The notes under the pieces are model-generated. The model ran no database searches. It had not been told where the DNA came from and worked only from the letters and a program-made list of their open reading frames with translations. Below, in pieces: positions 26,785 through 34,448 of a stretch of 64,000 nt of DNA; the first letter of the stretch is position 1, and each line of letters opens with the position of its first letter. The position numbers were made by a program, and so were the translations under genes. Source of the stretch: an uncultured Collinsella sp. (GTDB lineage Bacteria; Actinomycetota; Coriobacteriia; Coriobacteriales; Coriobacteriaceae). The stretch covers positions 1-64,000 of the forward strand of contig CAKUEW010000003.1 in the NCBI GenBank assembly GCA_934646815.1. The letters run 5' to 3'.

Positions 26785-27129
26785 GCAGGACTCCCCTTTA
26801 GCTAACTACAGTGTTTGCAGGGAGATGTTACCGCATCGTTTCGGTGACGTGTTCGAGACCGTCTCCATAATTGAGGATTTTTACGTTCGCGCAATTCTGC
26901 AAACGGCTGGTATTTCTCGGCAGACGATGTTTTTAACACATACCCGGCAACGCTCGTTGTGCCGTCATTTGACGCTTCAAAAAACTTGAATGAATTTTTA
27001 CCGCCTTTTACCTGCGACGATGTAAATCCGTCAAGTATTTGGTCAGCTTTTGGTCAAGTAGTGGCTGATACGGTCGGCCTCGACAGCCAAAACCGATAGA
27101 AGTTTTGGCCCCAGAGCAGGGAGGTTCCC
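26785..27129. other. Intergenic region with divergent promoters; TTGGTCA repeats
   Basis: This 345-base AT-richer stretch separates the divergent GlcD-Etf operon and the surface-protein cluster. No gene was recognised. Two direct TTGGTCA words 11 bases apart (27039-27045 and 27050-27056) may be an activator site. Several AT-rich words near 26930-27000 could hold the promoters, but none is close enough to consensus to call. Confidence 0.4.
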
Positions 27130-27426
27130 ATGGCATATCACTGGCCCCAATACGGCATCGCCATCGAAGTCGACGACGATCCCTATCTCTTGCCTTTCGA
27201 AGCAGAGGCATTTCCCAATACCACGGTCTACCATGTCACCACCGATGTGATCTGCGACCCCGAATCGTTCCTGGCACTCGCCCACCACATCGCGCACATC
27301 CACGACATTAAGCTTCCCCCCAACTTCGAAGAGCTTGTGTACTCGCGCCGCCTTATGCTGCACATGCTCTTTGGAGCGGACCCGTCCACGTTCGCACGCG
27401 TCTACACCGCCAAGGATGCCGCATGA
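27130..27426 (+). CDS. Hypothetical protein, 98 residues
   Basis: I do not recognise this family. The product is small, soluble, with no signal peptide or membrane segment, and rich in aromatic residues and histidines (HVTTDVICDPE; ALAHHIAHIHDI). GGGAGG precedes the ATG. The stop overlaps the next start in an ATGA junction, so it is translationally coupled to a membrane-anchored protein and is the first gene of a five-gene envelope cluster. Confidence 0.7.
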   Translation: MAYHWPQYGIAIEVDDDPYLLPFEAEAFPNTTVYHVTTDVICDPESFLALAHHIAHIHDIKLPPNFEELVYSRRLMLHMLFGADPSTFARVYTAKDAA

Positions 27427-27932
27427 GTACGCAGAAAGGGGCGGGGCTCGCAAGCTTGGGGCGCCGCAAGAAACTCATCGTCGCCTGCTTGGCGATCGTC
27501 TGCGCCCTGGTTGCCGTAGGCCTGTACGCCTGGCAATCGCAGCCCGTGCCAGAGGCGGGCGCCTCGGTTACGACGGCCGAGGGCAAGACGCGCCAGGAAA
27601 TCCAAGACGAGCTCGACGCCATCGTCCGCGACAACATGATGACGATATCGGTCGCACCGGTGGCCCAACTCCAAGCGGGCGGCAAGCTGCGCGTCAACGT
27701 GCAAAACACCTCGGACAACAAGTTTCCGCAGCGCTTCCGCGTCATTCAAAACGACAAGACCATCTACGAATCCGGCGTGGTCGAGACGGGCAAAACGGTT
27801 GAGACCTGTCCTGCCGGAGAGATCGAGGAAGGCGAGGCCTATATAGAGATTCAGGCGCTCGACGCCAAGACCCTCGACGAGCATGGCAACCCCACGCGCA
27901 TCAAGGTGCGGGTTGCCCGGGCAGAAGGCTAG
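27423..27932 (+). CDS. Membrane-anchored extracytoplasmic protein
   Basis: A 169-residue protein with a basic N-terminus (GRRKK), one hydrophobic segment at about 19-39, and an extracytoplasmic beta-rich domain. The core, VNVQNTSDNKFPQRFRVIQND followed by ESGVVETGKTVE and GEAYIEIQALD, looks like an immunoglobulin-type beta sandwich. The single segment may be an uncleaved anchor. I recognise the general type from Gram-positive surface clusters but not a named function. It is coupled by ATGA to the preceding gene and is followed after 93 bases by a secreted protein. Confidence 0.7.
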   Translation: MSTQKGAGLASLGRRKKLIVACLAIVCALVAVGLYAWQSQPVPEAGASVTTAEGKTRQEIQDELDAIVRDNMMTISVAPVAQLQAGGKLRVNVQNTSDNKFPQRFRVIQNDKTIYESGVVETGKTVETCPAGEIEEGEAYIEIQALDAKTLDEHGNPTRIKVRVARAEG

Positions 27933-28025
27933 CGACCGCAGCGTTTGCGGGGCTGCACCCACCCCTCCCCCATTTGTCCAACCATCATCACGGAAACGGT
28001 CCGTGACGAGCAGAAAGGATCGGCT

Positions 28026-28646
28026 ATGGACATCACCAGAAACTTGAACGGAGCCAAGGCGCTCGCCGTGGGCGCAGGGCTGGCGCTCGCGCTCGCGATG
28101 GGCGTCACGCCGACGGCGGCCATGGCAGAGGTGCGCGTGGGAACCACCGACGTCAGAGTCAGGACCGAAATCGACAACATTTCATTTGAGGCCCCAACGG
28201 TCATTCCGTTTGTCGCCAAGGCGGATGGCACGCTTCAGTGCCCTTCTGAGGATGCCATCACGATCAACAATCTCTCGGCATACGGCATTCACGTCACCAA
28301 TATGAAGGTCACTCCCAAGGAAACATGGAACATCGCCAGCGACGCCAAGAAGGGGGACGCCCAGAATTCCATCGACTTTAAGGTTGGCCCGTTAGATAAT
28401 CTGCAGGATGCCTATGCCGCAACGCAGGGTACGGGCATTGATTTGTCCAAGAATGCAGCCTTCGACATGGGCTATCAGGGCATTGCCGGCGGCTCGGACA
28501 AGATCAAGCTCAAAGCGAGCGGAAACGTCGCTCGCGTTACACGCGATATCTACCACCTTACGGCCGCTGCAAATAAGGCTGAAACCGGAGACTCGGTAGC
28601 AAGCATCACCTGGACGGTCGAGCCCGGTGCGCACGCCGCGTCTTAA
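28026..28646 (+). CDS. Secreted beta-rich surface protein
   Basis: A 206-residue protein with a signal peptide (hydrophobic about 12-32, cleavage after AMA near residue 34). The mature part has the pattern VPFVAKADGTL-PS-AI-INNLSAYGIHVTNMKV, which recurs in secreted beta-sandwich proteins of Gram-positive bacteria where a shared structural motif is followed by a W-containing strand (SITWTVEP at the end). No anchor is visible, so it may be assembled with the neighbouring proteins. The ATG at 28026 has AGAAAGGA upstream; a longer frame from 27945 would add a non-signal leader. Confidence 0.72.
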   Translation: MDITRNLNGAKALAVGAGLALALAMGVTPTAAMAEVRVGTTDVRVRTEIDNISFEAPTVIPFVAKADGTLQCPSEDAITINNLSAYGIHVTNMKVTPKETWNIASDAKKGDAQNSIDFKVGPLDNLQDAYAATQGTGIDLSKNAAFDMGYQGIAGGSDKIKLKASGNVARVTRDIYHLTAAANKAETGDSVASITWTVEPGAHAAS

Positions 28647-28887
28647 GGCGATTGCGCTGGCGTCAGTCGTCGGCATCCTGGTGTTTGCCCCGACGGCAGC
28701 CCTCGCCCAACAGGAGCAGGCACAAGCCGCCACGCAGGTAACCGTCGATCTGACGGCGCTCGACCGCGGCGACGCTCACGAAGCACTTGCCCAAACCGGC
28801 GACGCTTCGTCGCTCGCAGCCGCCTGCATCGCCGCCACGGGCACCGCCATAACGTGTCTTGGCCTGCACATCAAACGAAGCCCATAG
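28627..28887 (+). CDS. Small sortase-anchored peptide with LAQTG motif
   Basis: An 86-residue protein from a GTG start overlapping the end of the preceding gene by 20 bases. It has a signal peptide (hydrophobic about 8-24, cleavage near ALA-QQ), only ~30 residues of mature chain, and then a cell-wall sorting signal: LAQTGD at about 55-60, a hydrophobic stretch and a basic end (KRSP). LAxTG-type motifs are usual for sortase substrates in Coriobacteriia. Such a short anchored protein could serve as a wall anchor for its secreted neighbours. No sortase gene is present in the window. Confidence 0.72.
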   Translation: MRTPRLKAIALASVVGILVFAPTAALAQQEQAQAATQVTVDLTALDRGDAHEALAQTGDASSLAAACIAATGTAITCLGLHIKRSP

Positions 28888-28929
28888 GCCAGACATAGCA
28901 ATGCCGCACATCGGATAGTAAGGAGAACC

Positions 28930-30336
28930 ATGGCACCCAAAAACTTTTTGCCCGTTGCCGCGCTCTGTAGCGCGCTGGCGACCGGTACGCCCCTCGCCGC
29001 TTGGGCGACACCTGCTGTGGCAGGCTCCTTACCGCAAGCCCTAAACCCTGTGACGAATTCGTCCGGCAGCATCATCTGCCAGCGATTTTCGCTCGCACAG
29101 GCCACGATCCGCACCTCGGGATGCCTTCGCCGCCATGCGGACGGCTCGATAGTCGTGGATATCGAACGTCCGGATAAGGCGAACGGCTCCCAGGCGGGCT
29201 GTGCCACCTGCACATGGGAGTCGGCTGCGGTCGACGCCGATGGTGACCCATGCGACCTAGAGCTGCGCATCGACATCGCCTCGGTCGATGACTCGGCGGA
29301 CGGGGCGATGATCGCCTTCGACAGCGCGGCAACCAAAGAAGAAGGAGGTGTATGCCTGGGCTGCGTCCCCTCGAGTGCCGACGGCACGCAGCCCACTATC
29401 TCCTTCGCGGCATCGCTGCGGCTTGTCAAGGCAGGCACCGATGCCATTGCAACAGGAGAAGCGCCCCTGTTGTTCTTCACGAACAACCCGGGCGACCAGG
29501 AGCCTCAGGACGCCACCCCGAGCGGCGCGCTTAGCGTCACGCGGGGATCGAAGCCCGGTCCCATCGAAGTCTATGCTCAGGCGAAGGGCACGCAACGTGT
29601 CCTTGCCGATCCGGCGCTCCTCAAAATGACCTGGAGTGGAGCCGGGGCCGTCGGGATTGCCTCCCCCCTACCTGGCAATATGAGCGATGCCACAAAGGAC
29701 CAGTCCGCGAGCGTGCCAGAGCATACAGGCGCTGCAGACGACGCGCCCTCATCCGAATACGACGCCAGCGCTCCTTCCGACAAGCCAGGAGATGTCACCA
29801 TCGAGTCAAGCGACGCCCAGCCCAAAGACGGCTCGAACTTTACCGCGCCCCCGGATGTCGACGAGGGCAACTGCTGCATGATGGTCGCACTCGATCACAC
29901 GGAAACCGTCGACGCCGCGAGCGTTGAGCCGGTTGCCGCCGGTGAGCCAAAACGTAAAAACGTCCTCATCTCATTCCCTGAGAGCGTCGAGCTCGTCTTT
30001 TTGCCTTCGGGCGAAATCGTGGCGCCTTCCACACTCACGCTGCTGGGGGCAAAGAGAGGCCGCAACCAAATTGACAAGCTCACAGTTGTCGATCCCGTGA
30101 CCACCGCCACGCTGCGTCTGTATGCCATCGGCGCGGATGGAAGCAGAACCGAAGAATTCGATGGCGAGAAACTGCTGTTCAACCGAAAACTGGAAAAATA
30201 CGAAGACATCTCATACGAACTGCGGCTTGAGGGGTTCGACCGCGCACGTGACGCCGATATCATCGCGGCGGCCATAGAATCCCCGCAGCGCCTTATGACG
30301 TTACGCTTCGACTTCAGCCCGTATATCGTGCCGTAA
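28930..30336 (+). CDS. Large secreted Cys-containing surface protein
   Basis: A 468-residue protein with an N-terminal signal peptide (about 1-32, cleavage after WA/TPAVA). Residues ~35-230 contain several cysteines, including CATC and CLGC; residues ~250-320 are a low-complexity Ser/Pro/Asp linker; the C-terminal ~140 residues form a separate beta-rich domain beginning after KRKNVLISFPESVEL. No sorting signal or transmembrane anchor is seen. I do not recognise the family. It closes the envelope cluster that begins at 27130, with AAGGAG upstream of its ATG. Confidence 0.72.
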   Translation: MAPKNFLPVAALCSALATGTPLAAWATPAVAGSLPQALNPVTNSSGSIICQRFSLAQATIRTSGCLRRHADGSIVVDIERPDKANGSQAGCATCTWESAAVDADGDPCDLELRIDIASVDDSADGAMIAFDSAATKEEGGVCLGCVPSSADGTQPTISFAASLRLVKAGTDAIATGEAPLLFFTNNPGDQEPQDATPSGALSVTRGSKPGPIEVYAQAKGTQRVLADPALLKMTWSGAGAVGIASPLPGNMSDATKDQSASVPEHTGAADDAPSSEYDASAPSDKPGDVTIESSDAQPKDGSNFTAPPDVDEGNCCMMVALDHTETVDAASVEPVAAGEPKRKNVLISFPESVELVFLPSGEIVAPSTLTLLGAKRGRNQIDKLTVVDPVTTATLRLYAIGADGSRTEEFDGEKLLFNRKLEKYEDISYELRLEGFDRARDADIIAAAIESPQRLMTLRFDFSPYIVP

Positions 30337-30462
30337 AAGCCCCATGAAGACTGTCTCCGACCCGTTCGAATGCCGCATATATAACGTATGAGACGAGTTA
30401 TAGCGCAACCCCTCACCCCGTTCTGTTACGATTGCCGCGTTGGCATCGATACGGGAGGGTTC

Positions 30463-31179
30463 ATGCCGGGCTTGGGAACGATTATCAACGTGGCACTTTT
30501 GATTGCGGGCGGCCTGCTGGGTCTCATCGGTGGACGCTTTATCACGCCCCGCATCCAAGACACGCTCATGAAGGCGTCGGGGCTGTGCGTGCTGTTTATC
30601 GGCCTGGGCGGCACCATGCAAAAGATGCTCGTCATCGACAACGACGCCCTCTCGACCACCGGCACCACCATGCTGATCGTCTCGTTTGCCCTGGGCTCGC
30701 TCATCGGCGAGGCCGTCAATTTGGAGGCGGCAATCGAAAACCTGGGTGAATGGCTCAAGCGCAAAACCGGCAGCGAGGACGACAACGAGTTCACAAACGC
30801 CTTTGTTTCGGCATCGCTCACCGTGTGCATCGGCGCCATGGCTATCGTGGGTTCGATTCAAGACGGCCTGCTCGGCGATTGGTCCACGCTTGCTCTAAAG
30901 GGCGCGCTGGACTGCATCATCGTCTGTACCACGACGGCATCGCTCGGGCGCGGCTGCATTTTCTCGGCCTTGCCCGTCGCCGTGTTCCAGGGGACGGTCA
31001 CGCTCTTTGCCGGCGCGCTCTCCCCCATCATGACCACCGCGGCTCTCGACAGCCTTTCGCTTGTGGGCTCCATGCTCATCTTCTGCGTCGGCGTCAACCT
31101 CATCCGTCCCCAGACCTTCCGTACTGCCAACATGCTCCCCTCCGTCGTCATAGCCGTCATCTACGCCCTCCTGTTCTAG
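30463..31179 (+). CDS. DUF554 family membrane protein
   Basis: A 238-residue membrane protein with six or seven hydrophobic segments and the DUF554 signature: GTIINVALLIAGGLLGLIGG at the start, FIGLGGTMQKM, the internal FVSASLTVCIGAMAIVGSIQDG, and FCVGVNLI near the end. The function is unknown; the fold suggests a transporter or channel. The start at 30463 has GGGAGGG upstream, though closely spaced. It lies just before the TerB/BrxD/helicase cluster but ends 94 bases earlier and is probably a separate unit. Confidence 0.88.
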   Translation: MPGLGTIINVALLIAGGLLGLIGGRFITPRIQDTLMKASGLCVLFIGLGGTMQKMLVIDNDALSTTGTTMLIVSFALGSLIGEAVNLEAAIENLGEWLKRKTGSEDDNEFTNAFVSASLTVCIGAMAIVGSIQDGLLGDWSTLALKGALDCIIVCTTTASLGRGCIFSALPVAVFQGTVTLFAGALSPIMTTAALDSLSLVGSMLIFCVGVNLIRPQTFRTANMLPSVVIAVIYALLF

Positions 31180-31226
31180 TTCTAAATCTACTTGCGTACG
31201 GTATCTCGAACATCTGTTTGATGCTG

Positions 31227-31235
31227 TGCTATGAT
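31227..31235 (+). promoter_or_regulatory. Extended -10 promoter of the TerB-BrxD-helicase cluster
   Basis: TGCTATGAT at 31227-31235 is a good extended -10 element (TGnTATAAT type), 39 bases before the GTG start. It suggests the three-gene cluster has its own promoter separate from DUF554. No repressor gene adjoins it. Confidence 0.55.
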
Positions 31236-31273
31236 ATGAGGTCACCGGTACCGTATAGGGAGAGGAGAGGGCG

Positions 31274-33034
31274 GTGGCCGACCAGGACATCAAGATGCTC
31301 ATCGAGCGCATTATGGCCGAGGCCCGGACCCATCAATCCGCTCGCTTTTCCAATCAGGTCTATTCGGACGAACCCATCCTCAAAACCGGCAGACAGATGC
31401 AAAACTTCCTGCCCGACCAGTACCGCAAGATGCGCGAGATCTCGCGCTGGCAGGACGACCCCGAAGGCGGTGCGGGGCGCTGGCTGTCCGAGGCCGAGCT
31501 CTTCTACCGTCAGGGCCTATTTATGGCGGACTTTGAGGACGACTGTCCCTACAACGGCATCTTCAAGTCGTACTTTCCCACCTATAACGCCATGAGCGAC
31601 CGTCAACTGCGCGGCTACTTTACCTGGCGCGCGCAGGTGCGCCGCGGAACCGTCGAGGAAACATCTACGTCCTTTGCCTTTCTGTATCTCTATGAGCTGA
31701 TCTGCGGCATTGGCGCTCATGATCCGCTCGATGGCTTTAACAAGATCAAGGCCTTTTGGGATGCCTATCGCGCCTTTGAGCCCGGCATCGACCGGTTTGC
31801 ACGCGTGTGGTTGCAGGATTACGCCGTATTCCACGGGCTCGACCCCAAGCTGCTCGGCGATTCCAAGACAGTCCAGTTCGATAAGGCGCTCATCGAGCTG
31901 CGTCGCGCAGTGCGTGATATCACACCTTTGCCCGCGCCTGCAGACAAAGCCTCCAAACGCCGTAAATCCTCCGAGCCAACGCTCCCCTTGCCGCCTGACG
32001 AGGCGCGTGAGGAACGACTCATGGCCGCAATCGACGCGCTCTCAACCTACAGTCTGGGCAACTCCAGGCTCAACCGCTCCCACCACCGCGATCTGCGGCA
32101 CGTGGCATGCGCTGTCTATGTCCGCATGGCCCGCTACTATGACACGCACCGAAAGACCGGCATCGTGGCGAGCCTGTTTGGAGAGGAGACGGCCATGCCC
32201 TACACTATGTTTGCCTCGGCTGTGTTCTTTGCTCCTGAGCGACACGAGGACTGCGAATACCGCCTGGATCCCATTCACATCTACCGCTGCCAAAACGGCT
32301 TTTGGGAATGCATGCGCATCCATGGAAGCAGGCAAAAGAGCAGCAAGCTGGGCGAGATGATGCGCGCTTGTGACCAGCGCCTGCGCCTGGCGCTCGACCC
32401 CAAGCATCCGCTCAAAGAGGAAGACATTCCTAAGTATTTGGCCAAGATTATCGATGACGAGATTTCGGCATGGCTCTCTTGGGACGCCGCGCACCAGCCC
32501 GTCAAAATCGATATCGACCTGAGCCAGCTGGGACATATCCGCCGCGCCGCCGCACAGACGCGTGAGGCACTGCTGATCGATGAAGAGCGAGAAGATGACG
32601 CGCTCGCCGAGTCTGAGGCGACGGGCGCCGAACAGCCCGTCGTTGAGCCTGCGACCGATATGATTACCGACCGCATCGCCATGCCCACACAACAAGATGA
32701 GCTCGATGAACCGACCATCTCTACCGAACAGTTTGGTGTCGTGGCCCCGCTCCTGGCACCTGCGCCCGCACTTGCAACGACCACGGCAGTCGACGCCATG
32801 CCCGCACTCGAGCCCGCAGCAGTCGCCTATCTTCGCGCCCTCATCGACCAGAACACGGCGCAGGCGACATCGGCAGTCGCGCAATCGGGCCAAAGCGAGG
32901 ACATGTTGGTCGACAACATCAACGAGGCGCTCTTTGACCTGGTGGGCGATACCATAATTGAATTTGGCGCGGCAGGGCCGCAGATTATCGAGGACTACGA
33001 AGCAGACGTGAGAGGATACCTAGACCATGAGTGA
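31274..33034 (+). CDS. TerB_N-domain protein
   Basis: A 586-residue protein from a GTG start behind GAGAGGAGAGGG. Residues ~65-300 match the TerB_N domain: MSDRQLRGYFTWRAQVRRG (about 107-125) and FLYLYELICG (136-145) are its core. A helical middle follows, then a low-complexity acidic/Ala-rich part (about 430-530) and a short acidic C-terminal helix that may be a TerB_C remnant. TerB_N/TerB_C domains are named from tellurite-resistance associated proteins and recur next to ATPases and helicases in predicted defence clusters. The stop overlaps the next gene by eight bases. Likely role: a scaffold or regulator of the ATPase-helicase pair (inference). Confidence 0.85.
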   Translation: MADQDIKMLIERIMAEARTHQSARFSNQVYSDEPILKTGRQMQNFLPDQYRKMREISRWQDDPEGGAGRWLSEAELFYRQGLFMADFEDDCPYNGIFKSYFPTYNAMSDRQLRGYFTWRAQVRRGTVEETSTSFAFLYLYELICGIGAHDPLDGFNKIKAFWDAYRAFEPGIDRFARVWLQDYAVFHGLDPKLLGDSKTVQFDKALIELRRAVRDITPLPAPADKASKRRKSSEPTLPLPPDEAREERLMAAIDALSTYSLGNSRLNRSHHRDLRHVACAVYVRMARYYDTHRKTGIVASLFGEETAMPYTMFASAVFFAPERHEDCEYRLDPIHIYRCQNGFWECMRIHGSRQKSSKLGEMMRACDQRLRLALDPKHPLKEEDIPKYLAKIIDDEISAWLSWDAAHQPVKIDIDLSQLGHIRRAAAQTREALLIDEEREDDALAESEATGAEQPVVEPATDMITDRIAMPTQQDELDEPTISTEQFGVVAPLLAPAPALATTTAVDAMPALEPAAVAYLRALIDQNTAQATSAVAQSGQSEDMLVDNINEALFDLVGDTIIEFGAAGPQIIEDYEADVRGYLDHE

Positions 33035-34331
33035 TACCGCATCCGCAGCACCCCGCGTGCCCAAGCGCGTCGCTGCCGTCATTCTCAATTCGCTCAAGGG
33101 CGGCGTGGTTCCGCGCATCGGCCTTCCCTATATCACCGTGGGACGCGAGGTCGAGATCCGCGCCCTGCTCACCGACCTGAGCCTTATCGCTGACGGTGGC
33201 GCCAGCTTCCGATTTTTGGTTGGTCGTTACGGCGCCGGCAAGAGCTTTTTGCTCCAGACCATCCGCACGCACGCCATGGGCGAGGGCTTCGTCGTCGCCG
33301 ACGCCGACCTTTCGCCCGAGCGCCGTCTGCAGGGCGGGCAGGGGCAGGGCCTTGCCACCTACCGCGAGCTTATCCGCAACATATCGACCAAGACGCGCCC
33401 CGAGGGCGGTGCGCTCAATCTGATCCTGGACCGCTGGGTCGCCTCGTGTGCCGACGCCGACGAGTCCGCTGTTAATGCTCAGTTGGCCCCGCTCGAGGAG
33501 ATGGTTCACGGCTTTGACTTTGCCCGCATGCTCCGCCGCTATCGCGCGGCCGTTGCAGAGGGTGATGAAGAGGCAATGAGTCGTGTGACCAAATGGATTC
33601 GCGGCGAATACCGCACCAAAAGCGAGGCACGTGCCGAACTGGGTTCCTCGACCATCATCTGCGACGACGACTGGTACGACTACATCAAGCTCATCGCGCG
33701 CTTTTTGGTCTGCAGCGGCTACAAGGGCATGCTGGTGCTCATCGACGAGTTGGTGAACCTGTACAAGATTCCCAACGCCATCACGCGCCAGTACAACTAC
33801 GAGAAGATCCTGACCATGTATAACGACACGCTGCAGGGCAAAGCGCAGTACCTGGGCGTGATCATGGGCGGTACCCCGACCTCCATCGAAGACCGCCGCC
33901 GCGGCGTGTTTTCCTACGAGGCCCTGCGCAGCCGACTCGCTCAGGGCCGGTTTGCGCGCGAGGACCTCAAGGATATGCTCGCACCCATCATTCGCCTGCA
34001 GCCGCTCACCTATGAAGAACTGCTCGTGCTCATCGAAAAGCTCATGCAGATCCACGCCGGATACTTTGGCTGGACGCCCACGCTTACCGAGAACGACTTG
34101 GTGGACTTCCTCAAGATTGAGTTCGGTCGTGTGGGCGCCGACACGCACCTTACGCCGCGCGAGGTCATCCGCGACTTTATCGAGCTGCTCGATATCCTGT
34201 GTCAGAACCCCGATGCAAACGTTGCCGAGCTGCTTAAAAGCGTCGGCGGCGATGCGCTGACGTCGGCGGTCACAACGGACAGCACCGACGCCGCTGGCGA
34301 CGACCGCAACTTCGCCGAGTTCACCATCTAA
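33027..34331 (+). CDS. BrxD-like P-loop ATPase (DUF2791)
   Basis: A 434-residue ATP-binding protein of the BrxC/BrxD (DUF2791) family. It starts with the typical ILNSLKGGVVPRIGLPYITVGR region, has Walker A GRYGAGKS at 66-73 and Walker B MLVLIDEL at 235-242; YKIPNAITRQYNYEKIL and MGGTPTSIEDRRRG follow, as in BrxD. In type 2 BREX loci BrxD occurs with the helicase BrxHI. Here it is translationally coupled (8-base overlap) to the TerB_N gene and followed by the helicase. It is expected to act on DNA in the cytosol. The C-terminus is short and Asp-rich. Confidence 0.88.
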   Translation: MSDTASAAPRVPKRVAAVILNSLKGGVVPRIGLPYITVGREVEIRALLTDLSLIADGGASFRFLVGRYGAGKSFLLQTIRTHAMGEGFVVADADLSPERRLQGGQGQGLATYRELIRNISTKTRPEGGALNLILDRWVASCADADESAVNAQLAPLEEMVHGFDFARMLRRYRAAVAEGDEEAMSRVTKWIRGEYRTKSEARAELGSSTIICDDDWYDYIKLIARFLVCSGYKGMLVLIDELVNLYKIPNAITRQYNYEKILTMYNDTLQGKAQYLGVIMGGTPTSIEDRRRGVFSYEALRSRLAQGRFAREDLKDMLAPIIRLQPLTYEELLVLIEKLMQIHAGYFGWTPTLTENDLVDFLKIEFGRVGADTHLTPREVIRDFIELLDILCQNPDANVAELLKSVGGDALTSAVTTDSTDAAGDDRNFAEFTI

Positions 34332-34448
34332 TCTGCCAAAAAGGAATGGGTTTATTTTGACAGGTTTTATCTGGGCAAACGTCGCTCAATAGTACGTCGC
34401 CTACCGCCTGTCGACATAGAAAACGATGAGAAACTGAAAGGAGGCCGC

